From: Bacteroides intestinalis | GTDB taxonomy: Bacteria; Bacteroidota; Bacteroidia; Bacteroidales; Bacteroidaceae | Assembly: GCF_003464595.1 (NCBI RefSeq) | Contig: NZ_QRZF01000008.1 | Span: 174,089 to 238,088, forward strand | Reading direction: 5' to 3' | Length of the DNA stretch: 64,000 nucleotides | Part shown: positions 28,171 to 35,870 of the stretch, piece by piece | How positions within the stretch are numbered: position 1 is the first letter of the stretch | Layout of the letters: every line of letters begins with the position of its first letter | The notes under the pieces: model-generated | What the model was told of the DNA's origin: nothing | Database searches by the model: none | Seen by the model: the letters and a program-made list of their open reading frames with translations, nothing else | Position numbers and translations under genes: made by a program

Positions 28171-28842
28171 ATGATGCTATTAGACATTTTGAATCAGGTA
28201 GTCGATATTGATACTGATATATTCCTTTCCATCAACCGGATGCACAGTCCGTTCTTTGATTATTTTATGAGTGCATATAGTGGTAAATGGATTTGGGTTC
28301 CTATGTATGCTGCTATCTGGTATGTCATGCTGCGCAATTTCCACTGGAAAGTGACTTTGTTCTGTATGATTGGGTTAGCACTCGTCATTACCATTGCCGA
28401 CCAGACAGGTGCAACATTGATACGCCCTTATGTGGAGCGTCTTCGCCCGGCTAATCTGGAAAATCCGATATCCGATATGGTACACATCGTAAATGGTTAT
28501 CGGGGTGGGCGTTATGGTTTTCCCTCTTGTCATGCTGCCAATACTTTCGGGCTGGCATTCTTTATCTGGTTCCTTTTCCGTAAGCGATGGCTCACTGTGT
28601 TTATAATGGGATGGGCACTGCTAACTTGCTATTCGCGCATTTACCTGGGAGTACATTATCCGGGTGACCTTTTGGCAGGTGCGCTTATCGGGTTGATTGC
28701 AGCATACATTGTATATCGCCTCTTCCTGAAAGTCAGTGGATATAAGACCATGAAGAAAATTCCCCATATTTATGCTCCGATATTGGTTGGAGGATTAACA
28801 ATATTGGGGATACTCATCTATTCCACGGTAATGGTATTATAG
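28171..28842 (+). CDS. PAP2 superfamily membrane phosphatase
   Basis: A 223-aa membrane phosphatase of the PAP2 type, acting on lipid phosphates or undecaprenyl pyrophosphate at the periplasmic face. The three catalytic motifs are present: RPYVERLRP-like motif 1, YGFPSCHAANTFG (motif 2, catalytic His) and SRIYLGVHYPGDLLAG (motif 3, nucleophile His). Five to six hydrophobic helices are visible. It is the second gene of an operon with the LtaS-like protein. The gene converges on the outer-membrane barrel gene with one base between the two stops. Confidence 0.92.
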   Translation: MMLLDILNQVVDIDTDIFLSINRMHSPFFDYFMSAYSGKWIWVPMYAAIWYVMLRNFHWKVTLFCMIGLALVITIADQTGATLIRPYVERLRPANLENPISDMVHIVNGYRGGRYGFPSCHAANTFGLAFFIWFLFRKRWLTVFIMGWALLTCYSRIYLGVHYPGDLLAGALIGLIAAYIVYRLFLKVSGYKTMKKIPHIYAPILVGGLTILGILIYSTVMVL

Positions 28843-28843
28843 A

Positions 28844-31378
28844 TTAAAACTGATAATTTACCGTTACCATGGCTTCCCTCGAGCGTATATTCAGTCGCGA
28901 AGTATAACTTTGTGTGGCTGAATACGTCGTGTAAGCATACTCCTTCTTGTTGAAGAGATTGTTGAGACTTGCTTCCAATCTCCATTTTTTTCTTTTATAG
29001 ATAAGGGATGCATCTGCAAACACTGTGTTGAGATGCGTATGCTCTCCTAAATCATTCCGGTAATGTTCGCCGGAAAGGCGCAGGTCCACTTGTCCGATGC
29101 TGAATGTGAGGTGTAGCCGTTGTACAAAGTCCAGCAGTGGGCTGAGGCGGGTATCGCTTCCTATCTTGCTACCACCATACCCCAATGTCGCATGATATTC
29201 TGCTTCGAAGAGATCTGCGGGCGACCATATAATCTTAGGTTCTGCTTTCAGATAATCATAACGGTAAGTTTGCAAAAGACTTTGTTGGTCGCTATCAGTC
29301 AGGCGCGTAAGTTGCTCCCCGTTGCTACGACTGAGCAGCAGGGTAAGAGAGGTTTTCAGATGCCAGTCGTATATGCCTTTGGACAAGGTACTGCTGAGGT
29401 TCCAACTATCGCTGTGATTCGGCAGCTCACGTCGGGTGTAGACAATTGCATTTTCAGAAACACTTTGCTCAAAGAGGGTATTCCGGTTACTGCGACTGTA
29501 GGTCAGCGAGGCTGTGACAAAGAATTCCTGCACGGTATTTTTATATTCACCATAAAGATTATAAGTCTGCGTAGTGCTTGTTGGAAAAAGGCCGTTACCG
29601 CTTCGCCAGGTGCGGTAGTCGGTTTGGTAAAGTCCCGGATATAGGTCGGAGAAATCTCCTGCCGAACGTTTCAGACTGCCATAGAGAGAGAACGTCCAAT
29701 GATAATCCAGTTTGTAACGCAAGTACGTGGACGGATTGAAGAACAGGAATGAACGTTGTTGTGAGAAGTATCGCTGGGCTTTTAGGGGTAGCGAAAGTGT
29801 AGCCAGCCATTTACCTCGTTGCAACTGGAAATAGGGGTTGAAATACAATGACAGGTTAGAGGCGTTGAAGTCATCAGGTTGTGTCAGCGGAATATACTCC
29901 ATTGTAGCCCGTTCCCCTTGTATTCCTGCTTTGTATTGCTGGGTAAAACCGTTGTACTTGCGCAGATATGCCGCACTATTATCAGTATAGAAGCTGTGCT
30001 GATTGAATTTGCTTTTTCCTTCTTCAAGTAATAAAGATGCGGGCTGATAAGCATACTGTGTTGCCGAGCGGAATTCCCAGGTACTATTTTCCCGGTTCCG
30101 GATGAGATTGAAATAATTTCCCGCACTTAGCCGGGAAGTTCGTAGAGTTTGTCCGAGTTCTTCCGAACGTCCATGGTTTATTTCTCCATCCATTGTGAAG
30201 CGGTTGGATATATAGTTGCGATTGCTGTTATCTTCATAACGAAGTTCCAGATTGGCGGCATCACTTCTCAGGCGATAATGATAAGTTTCATCTATTTGTA
30301 TGGTATCCGTTGGCTGATAATAGATTTGCGTATTTCCCCGTTGTTGCCGGATCACGTCATGGGTGTATCCGGCTTGCATACGTAAACTGCGATCTTCATT
30401 CCATTTGTACATCCGGTTGCCATTCAGGGTGTGCGTCTCATTAAACAATAAGCGTTTTTTATCCAACGGTGCACTGATGCCCGGCTGTGATAGAAAACCG
30501 GAAAGTGGCACTTCCTGCCAACCGCTTCCTGTCAATATTGTCTGTTCGTCGCTGAGGTCCTTGCCATTGTTATTTGTCTTGTAATTATAGACACTCTGCT
30601 TACCTTTGCCCAGTTGAAGGGCATTCAGCCCTCCTTCCCATAAGAGTTTATCATTGTCATCGCTCCATCCGGCGCCCAGTGTAGTGTTAGCTATCCATTG
30701 ATCCCGCGCTTTCGGATCGAGTTTCAGGTTCAGTGCCACTTCTTCAGAGTTGATCTTTCCTTTCAGAGCCTTTACGGACTGATAGTTTTCCATGATTTCA
30801 GCCGTTTTCACAGCTTTGGCATTCAGATTATTGTTGATCTGGTTGTAGCGTCCGCCTGTGACGTCCATTCCCTCTACAAAGTAGTGGTCGATGGCTTTCC
30901 CTTTGTACTTAACTTGTCCATTTTCATCGACATCCACGCCCGGAAGTTTCTTCAATACATCCTTGATATGCACATCTTTAGAGGAAGCAAACTGTGCCAG
31001 ATCATATCTTACCGTATCTTTCCGAGTATTGATGCGCCCCGGACGTATCTGTACTTCTTTCAGCACAATAGCTTCCGCTTGTAGGCTGAGATTCAGGGTT
31101 CCTGCCGCATTGATATTTCGCATTTCTCTCTTATAACCTAATAAAGAAATATTGAGTTGCAGTGTCCCGCTATGTTTCCACGGCAAAGAAAATTGCCCTT
31201 TGGCATCGGTTAGTGCATAGTCTATCGTTGTATTTCCGCGTAATACACTGATCATGACTGCTTCCAGCGGTTGATTGGTTTCTGCATCTGTTATTTTGCC
31301 GCTCAATGTCTGGGCGTAGGTAGACGACAAGAAACTAAAGAGAAACAGAAAAAATAGAATAATAAGTTTTTTATTCAT
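28844..31378 (-). CDS. Outer-membrane beta-barrel protein, TonB-receptor-like
   Basis: An 844-aa outer-membrane protein from the ATG at 31378; an upstream in-frame ATG at 31405 would put nine polar residues before the signal peptide MNKKLIILFFLFLFSF. After the signal come a carboxypeptidase-regulatory-like domain (LSGKITDAETNQPLEAVMISV), a plug-like domain (KDVLKKLPGVDVDENGQVKYKGKAIDHYFVEGMDV) and a long barrel ending in MVTVNYQF. It belongs to the outer membrane beta-barrel family related to TonB receptors but not the SusC type. A GLPGLI gene and a divergent kinase/response-regulator pair lie upstream, and a 22-bp repeat array sits ahead of its start. Confidence 0.88.
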   Translation of the reverse strand: MNKKLIILFFLFLFSFLSSTYAQTLSGKITDAETNQPLEAVMISVLRGNTTIDYALTDAKGQFSLPWKHSGTLQLNISLLGYKREMRNINAAGTLNLSLQAEAIVLKEVQIRPGRINTRKDTVRYDLAQFASSKDVHIKDVLKKLPGVDVDENGQVKYKGKAIDHYFVEGMDVTGGRYNQINNNLNAKAVKTAEIMENYQSVKALKGKINSEEVALNLKLDPKARDQWIANTTLGAGWSDDNDKLLWEGGLNALQLGKGKQSVYNYKTNNNGKDLSDEQTILTGSGWQEVPLSGFLSQPGISAPLDKKRLLFNETHTLNGNRMYKWNEDRSLRMQAGYTHDVIRQQRGNTQIYYQPTDTIQIDETYHYRLRSDAANLELRYEDNSNRNYISNRFTMDGEINHGRSEELGQTLRTSRLSAGNYFNLIRNRENSTWEFRSATQYAYQPASLLLEEGKSKFNQHSFYTDNSAAYLRKYNGFTQQYKAGIQGERATMEYIPLTQPDDFNASNLSLYFNPYFQLQRGKWLATLSLPLKAQRYFSQQRSFLFFNPSTYLRYKLDYHWTFSLYGSLKRSAGDFSDLYPGLYQTDYRTWRSGNGLFPTSTTQTYNLYGEYKNTVQEFFVTASLTYSRSNRNTLFEQSVSENAIVYTRRELPNHSDSWNLSSTLSKGIYDWHLKTSLTLLLSRSNGEQLTRLTDSDQQSLLQTYRYDYLKAEPKIIWSPADLFEAEYHATLGYGGSKIGSDTRLSPLLDFVQRLHLTFSIGQVDLRLSGEHYRNDLGEHTHLNTVFADASLIYKRKKWRLEASLNNLFNKKEYAYTTYSATQSYTSRLNIRSREAMVTVNYQF

Positions 31379-31486
31379 ACACTGCAATAATTGATTATTT
31401 GGCAACCGAGGATTGTTGTAATTTATGTACGATTACGATGCCTTTGTAATTTATTGATTATCAACGCGTAAAAAAGAGGCCATTTA

Positions 31487-31568
31487 AGTATACGACTGAA
31501 TGGTATTCACTATACGACTGAATAGGGTTCAGTATAGGACTGAAATGCATTCAGCATGCGACAGATTT
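31487..31568. repeat. Tandem 22-bp repeats with internal dyads upstream of the barrel gene
   Basis: Three contiguous 22-bp units at 31487-31508, 31509-31530 and 31531-31552 share the pattern ASTATAnGACTGAAnnnnnTTC; a degenerate fourth starts at 31553. Each of the three units centres on an inverted repeat, CTGAA-N5-TTCAG or GAAT-N3-ATTC. The spacing equals two helical turns. The array lies about 110-190 bp upstream of the barrel gene start (minus strand) and after the GLPGLI stop, so a multi-site operator is a reasonable guess. Confidence 0.75.
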
Positions 31569-31596
31569 CACGAACGATTACGGGTGTGGAAAAATA

Positions 31597-32460
31597 TTAC
31601 CGTTCCAACGGGTTATACGGAACATTCTTCGGATTCTTGGTTGCATTACCCTGTTCATCGCTTACTTTAACAGTGACATTAGGCATGCTTCCGGTGATAA
31701 ATCCTACCGGGTCGGCATAATAACGTTCGTGCACTTTGTTGTATGCTTTGCGGTTCATCGGTTCATGCTTCTTTCCGTCGAAGAGTATCGGCCTGTATGT
31801 ATGGCACTGTTCCATACCGGCAGCGGTAAATGAATAATGCCCTTCACTGTCTTCCGCTTTCAGTATCAGTCCAGGTAGTCCACAAAGCTTCCAGGGACCT
31901 TCGCTGACGGGGATTTCTGCTGTAAACCATGCCGTCCATGTCCGGCCTTTGAATTGACATTCGGCTTTGCTGCAAAGGTAGGAGAGGACACTATCGTTTT
32001 CTGCCAGTATCTTCCATTGTGGACGTTCTTCCGCTTCTTCGCAACGCAGGCGCGTCATGCCTGCCACTTCATCGAGGGTCGTTACTTTTCCAGTGGGGTA
32101 GCCTTTGAAGGTACGTTCACCCAATTTGCTTTGCCCATATTGCTTCAAGTGTTCATTGATGGTTTCCTGTGAGGCTTTGTTAGCGAAATCCACTGCCAGT
32201 ATGGAGTCGCATACATACTTGGTGTAACTGTAGAACTTGGAGAGATTTTTGCCTACTTCCAGCATCATGGTTTCTTCCGTAACATTTTCCGGTTTCTCCG
32301 GATTGATGATGCAGCGCGTTTCATATTGCACAAGGAGTTGTGCGTCGCCGATGGTATCATTCTGTATTTTCGTTCCATCAGAAACAATAATTTGTGCCTT
32401 TGCTTGTGATGCGCATAACATGGCGAGACACAGATTGAGGAAAATAATTCTTGCACTCAT
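31597..32460 (-). CDS. GLPGLI family exported protein
   Basis: A 287-aa exported protein with signal peptide MSARIIFLNLCLAMLCASQAKAQ. The family's namesake motif is present as LCGLPGLILKAEDSEGHYSFTAAG near 190-215. The preceding FKGRTWTAWFTAEIPVSEGPW is also typical. Function is unknown; in Bacteroidetes these proteins are commonly next to TonB-like barrels and sensor kinases, as here. The gene is transcribed away from the kinase gene, with a candidate -7 box at 32514-32521. Confidence 0.92.
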   Translation of the reverse strand: MSARIIFLNLCLAMLCASQAKAQIIVSDGTKIQNDTIGDAQLLVQYETRCIINPEKPENVTEETMMLEVGKNLSKFYSYTKYVCDSILAVDFANKASQETINEHLKQYGQSKLGERTFKGYPTGKVTTLDEVAGMTRLRCEEAEERPQWKILAENDSVLSYLCSKAECQFKGRTWTAWFTAEIPVSEGPWKLCGLPGLILKAEDSEGHYSFTAAGMEQCHTYRPILFDGKKHEPMNRKAYNKVHERYYADPVGFITGSMPNVTVKVSDEQGNATKNPKNVPYNPLER

Positions 32461-32513
32461 AGTTTTTACTTTTTTAGAGGTTTGACATGCTGCTTCCAGC
32501 GATTATTGTACTG

Positions 32514-32521
32514 CAAAACTA
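32514..32521 (-). promoter_or_regulatory. Candidate -7 box for the GLPGLI gene
   Basis: The minus strand reads TAGTTTTG (TAnnTTTG), 53 bp upstream of the GLPGLI start. A weak -33 (TTCG on the minus strand) is present at roughly the expected distance. Confidence 0.45.
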
Positions 32522-32599
32522 TGCGGATTTTGCTTCAGAAGAGGGCGAAAGTTATTACTGAAATATTACGCAGCATATAATATCTGCCTCGCACGTACT

Positions 32600-32627
32600 T
32601 ATATTTGCAAGCTAACTTCTACCTTTG
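32600..32627 (+). promoter_or_regulatory. Two candidate -7 boxes for the histidine kinase gene
   Basis: TATATTTG at 32600-32607 and TACCTTTG at 32620-32627 both match TAnnTTTG. They sit 72 and 52 bp before the preferred ATG at 32680. Which one is used cannot be told; neither has an ideal -33 TTTG. Confidence 0.45.
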
Positions 32628-32679
32628 CCGGTACCAAATGAAGGTCCTTTTGAAAAAGGCCTTAAAAAGAGGAATAATT

Positions 32680-34215
32680 ATGGAACGACGGATTAAGATA
32701 GTTTGGATATTCTCCATTGTAGCGATGCTGCTCATTACATGCGGACAGGCTTACTGGCTACGTAACCAATACGAGTACATGAATGATGAACAGATCAATG
32801 ATATCTATGATCGCATCTTGCAGACCACCCAACAGTATGACTCTATCCGTGCTCCCCAGCCCAAGAAGGTACTTAGTAGCAGCAATATGTTTTTCTATCA
32901 ACTAAGTAAATCTATTGATTTGGAAGCACGGACCACTATCGACGAATTAATTTTAGGGGTTCTGAAAGGACGGGAGCTGGAGAGCGTGGGACAGGTGAAT
33001 ATAGAAACCCTCAAAATAGAACAGCAGGATTCTGCCAGTACGGATGCTAAAGAGAAAGAGGCAAAGCGCAGGGAATGGGCATTGGCGTTAGACACCCTTT
33101 TGCCGGAAGAACGGATCATTGTGAAGGATTCATTCAAGATCAATATGTCCGATAAAGATGCTCCGAACTTGAACTCCATTATTAATCTTTATCGTTTGGA
33201 GTTGGATATACCTTTTGCATTGCAGCAATTTGATTCCTTGCTTGCCATACGTTTGGACGAACAAAGGTTTACTACGCATCTGGTAGTTTCTGAAGATTCC
33301 ACTTACCAGTGGAATGCCGAACTGAAGCGGCAAGGCACTTTGTTCAATCCGTATATCGAAGTAAGCTATCCCTATAATCCCCTGAAACATCAGTTGCTTC
33401 TTGTTACTGTGAAGGTTTCGCCTCATGCAGTACTTGTGCGTATGGGGTGGCAGTTATCCGGCAGTATCTGTCTGATTTTCCTATTGGGGCTTTGCCTGCT
33501 GTTTCAGATAAAAACCATCCTGAAGCAACGCCGGATTGACGAATTGCGAAAAAGCTTTGTAAACACCATGATACATGAATTGAAACGGCCTGTACAGGCT
33601 CTGAAAATGTGTATTGCTTTCCTGAATGACAAGTCTTTGCGAACGGATGAGAAAGCAATGGACGAAGTGATCCATGATTCTATGTCCGAACTGGATAATC
33701 TGTCGGCTTATCTCTCGAAGTTGCGCGATATGACGCGTGCCGATGATGAACATACACAACTTTCCGTTCGTACGTTCGATATAAAAGCGAGCCTGGAAAA
33801 GCTTGTCCGCCTTTATCATATTCCAGAGGATAAAGATGTTTCTATTGAGACACATTTCAGTACGGAGACTTTGGTGACGGCAGATCCAGTACACGTTTCC
33901 AACATCATCAGTAATCTGATAGAGAATGCTGTGAAGTATTCAGGTACTTCTGTGCACGTCGTTGTAGATTGTCTTTTGCAGGATCATCAGTTGGTAATAC
34001 GGGTATCCGATGATGGTATCGGTATTCCGGTTTCCGAACAGAATCGTGTATTCGATAAATTCTACCGGGGCAGTAATCTTCCTGATCGCTCATTACCGGG
34101 TATCGGTCTGGGTCTGAGTTATGTAAAATTGCTGGTAGAGGCACACCATGGGACTATCTCTTTAAATAGTCAGGCGGGTAAGGGAACGACAATAGAAATT
34201 AATATACCTCAATAA
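32680..34215 (+). CDS. Sensor histidine kinase (RprX-like)
   Basis: Inner-membrane sensor kinase of 511 aa from the ATG at 32680 (MERRIKIVWIF). Upstream in-frame starts at 32605 (TTG) and 32638 (ATG) overlap or crowd the promoter boxes. One membrane helix lies at about 7-27, a periplasmic domain follows to about 250, and a second helix (ICLIFLLGLCLLFQ) leads to the kinase core. HisKA has His299 in MIHELKRPVQAL. The HATPase has IISNLIENAVKYS, DDGIGI and GIGLGLSYV. The response regulator starts 1 bp after the stop. The pair resembles Bacteroides RprX/RprY; the signal is unknown, and the divergent GLPGLI/barrel genes are likely targets. Confidence 0.9.
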   Translation: MERRIKIVWIFSIVAMLLITCGQAYWLRNQYEYMNDEQINDIYDRILQTTQQYDSIRAPQPKKVLSSSNMFFYQLSKSIDLEARTTIDELILGVLKGRELESVGQVNIETLKIEQQDSASTDAKEKEAKRREWALALDTLLPEERIIVKDSFKINMSDKDAPNLNSIINLYRLELDIPFALQQFDSLLAIRLDEQRFTTHLVVSEDSTYQWNAELKRQGTLFNPYIEVSYPYNPLKHQLLLVTVKVSPHAVLVRMGWQLSGSICLIFLLGLCLLFQIKTILKQRRIDELRKSFVNTMIHELKRPVQALKMCIAFLNDKSLRTDEKAMDEVIHDSMSELDNLSAYLSKLRDMTRADDEHTQLSVRTFDIKASLEKLVRLYHIPEDKDVSIETHFSTETLVTADPVHVSNIISNLIENAVKYSGTSVHVVVDCLLQDHQLVIRVSDDGIGIPVSEQNRVFDKFYRGSNLPDRSLPGIGLGLSYVKLLVEAHHGTISLNSQAGKGTTIEINIPQ

Positions 34216-34216
34216 G

Positions 34217-34900
34217 ATGAAACCTTTGAAGATACTTTTTGCCGACGATGATTTGAAATACTCAATGCTGCTGAAGCGCTTTCTTGAAAAAGAAGGTTAC
34301 GAGGTAACTTATGCCGGGAACGGAAGCATTGCTATCGAGCAATTTCCTCTTGTGAAACCAGATTTGGTGTTACTCGACATTAATATGCCCGGTCACAATG
34401 GCTTTGAAGTTGCCGAACGTATTCGCGAGACGGATAAGCATGTACTCATATTCTTCCTTTCCGACCGTAGTGATAAGGCCGACCGTCTGCAAGGTTTCCA
34501 GCTCCGTGCGAATGATTATCTTGCCAAACCGTTTTATCCGGAAGAACTTATAGCCCGTATTCGTGAACGTTTCGCTTCACAGCTTTCCGATACGGTGGAG
34601 GAGGAGACTTATCATTTCGGCCAATCTGTCTTCAATTACAGTACCAATGAAATACGAACGGGAAATAATAAAGTGCTTATAACTTCCCGTCAGGCAGAGA
34701 TTCTCCGTTTGTTGGCGAAGAACCTTAATTTGTCTGTGGACCGTGACTTGTTGTTGAATACAGTCTGGAGCAGTGCCTCTTATGCAAACTCTCTGGCGCT
34801 GAATGTACAGATTACTTATTTGCGCAAGGCACTTCGTAACGACTCTTCGGTGAAGATAGAATCGTTGATGAAGAAAGGGTATGTATTGAAAGATAAGTAG
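34217..34900 (+). CDS. OmpR-family response regulator (RprY-like)
   Basis: A 227-aa regulator with an N-terminal receiver domain and a C-terminal winged helix. The receiver shows acidic pocket residues FADDD, phospho-acceptor Asp54 in LVLLDINMPG and conserved Lys in NDYLAKPF. The Trans_reg_C domain (about 130-227) contains ITSRQAEILRLLAKN and the recognition region LALNVQITYLRKAL. It forms an operon with the kinase. The 22-bp repeats upstream of the barrel gene are candidate binding sites, which is an inference. Confidence 0.92.
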   Translation: MKPLKILFADDDLKYSMLLKRFLEKEGYEVTYAGNGSIAIEQFPLVKPDLVLLDINMPGHNGFEVAERIRETDKHVLIFFLSDRSDKADRLQGFQLRANDYLAKPFYPEELIARIRERFASQLSDTVEEETYHFGQSVFNYSTNEIRTGNNKVLITSRQAEILRLLAKNLNLSVDRDLLLNTVWSSASYANSLALNVQITYLRKALRNDSSVKIESLMKKGYVLKDK

Positions 34901-34908
34901 TTTATTGT

Positions 34909-35532
34909 TTACTTTATTTCTTCTAACAATGTTTCTCCCTCATTTTGTATAAAGAATTTGCCTGTCCACTTTCCTGTGATTTGCAACTCTTCACCAGTAT
35001 TAATTTCTGTGAAGCAGGCGCGGTAAGTAGCATTTACTTCTCGCAAACTAATGACGTGATTGTAAATCAGTCTGTGATGAGGAGGTATAGTCGATTCATG
35101 AGTTATTTCTACCATAAGGGGAATATATTGTTCCTCCAACGAAAAGAGTGTTTTAGGGCCACTATTTATATATGAAAAATGGTCTGATGGGAGGAGAGTA
35201 GAACCATCTGGGACATAAATATCATAAGGGGTTTGGGCTAAAAGTTGAAACAACTTTGTATCATCTGTGTAGAAGCATGAAGATTGTTTTACTTCTGCTG
35301 TTGGCTTGACTGTTACTTTCATTTCTTCATCAGTGTTATTATCAGTAAAGAAACCTGGTATCGTTTGCTTAATGATTTTAATTTCATCATCTTGCATAAT
35401 CCATGCTACTTCTTTTAATTTGTAATCCTTTGCGAGTTCATCATCACCATCATCGTTGCTACATGCTGAAGCGCCGCAAAGTACTATAATAACAAATAGC
35501 CCGATTCTTAGTAGTTCTTTAATTTGTGTCAT
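34909..35532 (-). CDS. Hypothetical lipoprotein
   Basis: A 207-aa lipoprotein I do not recognise. The signal ends in GASAC (Cys 24) followed by SNDDGDDE, an acidic surface-export-like tail. The mature part looks beta-rich with no obvious repeats; YDIYVPDGSTLLPSDHF and ISLREVNATYRACFTEI are representative segments. It converges on the response regulator with 8 bp between them. A -7 box candidate lies upstream at 35570-35577. Confidence 0.7.
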   Translation of the reverse strand: MTQIKELLRIGLFVIIVLCGASACSNDDGDDELAKDYKLKEVAWIMQDDEIKIIKQTIPGFFTDNNTDEEMKVTVKPTAEVKQSSCFYTDDTKLFQLLAQTPYDIYVPDGSTLLPSDHFSYINSGPKTLFSLEEQYIPLMVEITHESTIPPHHRLIYNHVISLREVNATYRACFTEINTGEELQITGKWTGKFFIQNEGETLLEEIK

Positions 35533-35569
35533 ACCTTTAATTTTTTAGTTAGTCTATAAGTGTAATTTT

Positions 35570-35577
35570 CAAATATA
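35570..35577 (-). promoter_or_regulatory. Candidate -7 box for the hypothetical lipoprotein
   Basis: The minus strand reads TATATTTG, 37 bp upstream of the start at 35532. No clear -33 TTTG. Confidence 0.4.
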
Positions 35578-35810
35578 CGCCAATAAATTGAAACAATGGC
35601 TGTTTGTTGTGTTAAAAGTTCAGCTATACTTTGAAAGCAGACCCTTTCTTCACTGACTGTTGTTTTATCCTTATGCAGAATGTACAATGGTATCTATACA
35701 GACTCTAATGTTTTTAAGTTGATGATGCAAAGATTTGTATAGAGGTGCGCAATGTTTTTGCGCAGTGAGAATTATTTTTGAATTTTACTTCTTTTGCAGA
35801 TTTCTTTGTA

Positions 35811-35818
35811 TACTTTTG
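35811..35818 (+). promoter_or_regulatory. Candidate -7 box for the BACON-SusD gene
   Basis: TACTTTTG fits TAnnTTTG and lies 52 bp before the ATG at 35871. A second weaker match, TATTTTTG, is at 35773-35780. The rest of the 338-bp gap between the divergent lipoprotein genes (35533-35870) is AT-rich and shows no other structure. Confidence 0.4.
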
Positions 35819-35870
35819 TCGGGCTATATAGATGAATGAGAGCAAACTTATATAGAACACTAAATAATAT

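Noticed and set aside
29120..29644. A 174-codon plus-strand frame inside the barrel gene
   Set aside because: It is antisense to the beta-barrel coding sequence and shows no domain.
31487..31568. The 22-bp repeats as a CRISPR array
   Set aside because: The repeats are contiguous with no spacers, only three to four copies, and no cas genes are near.
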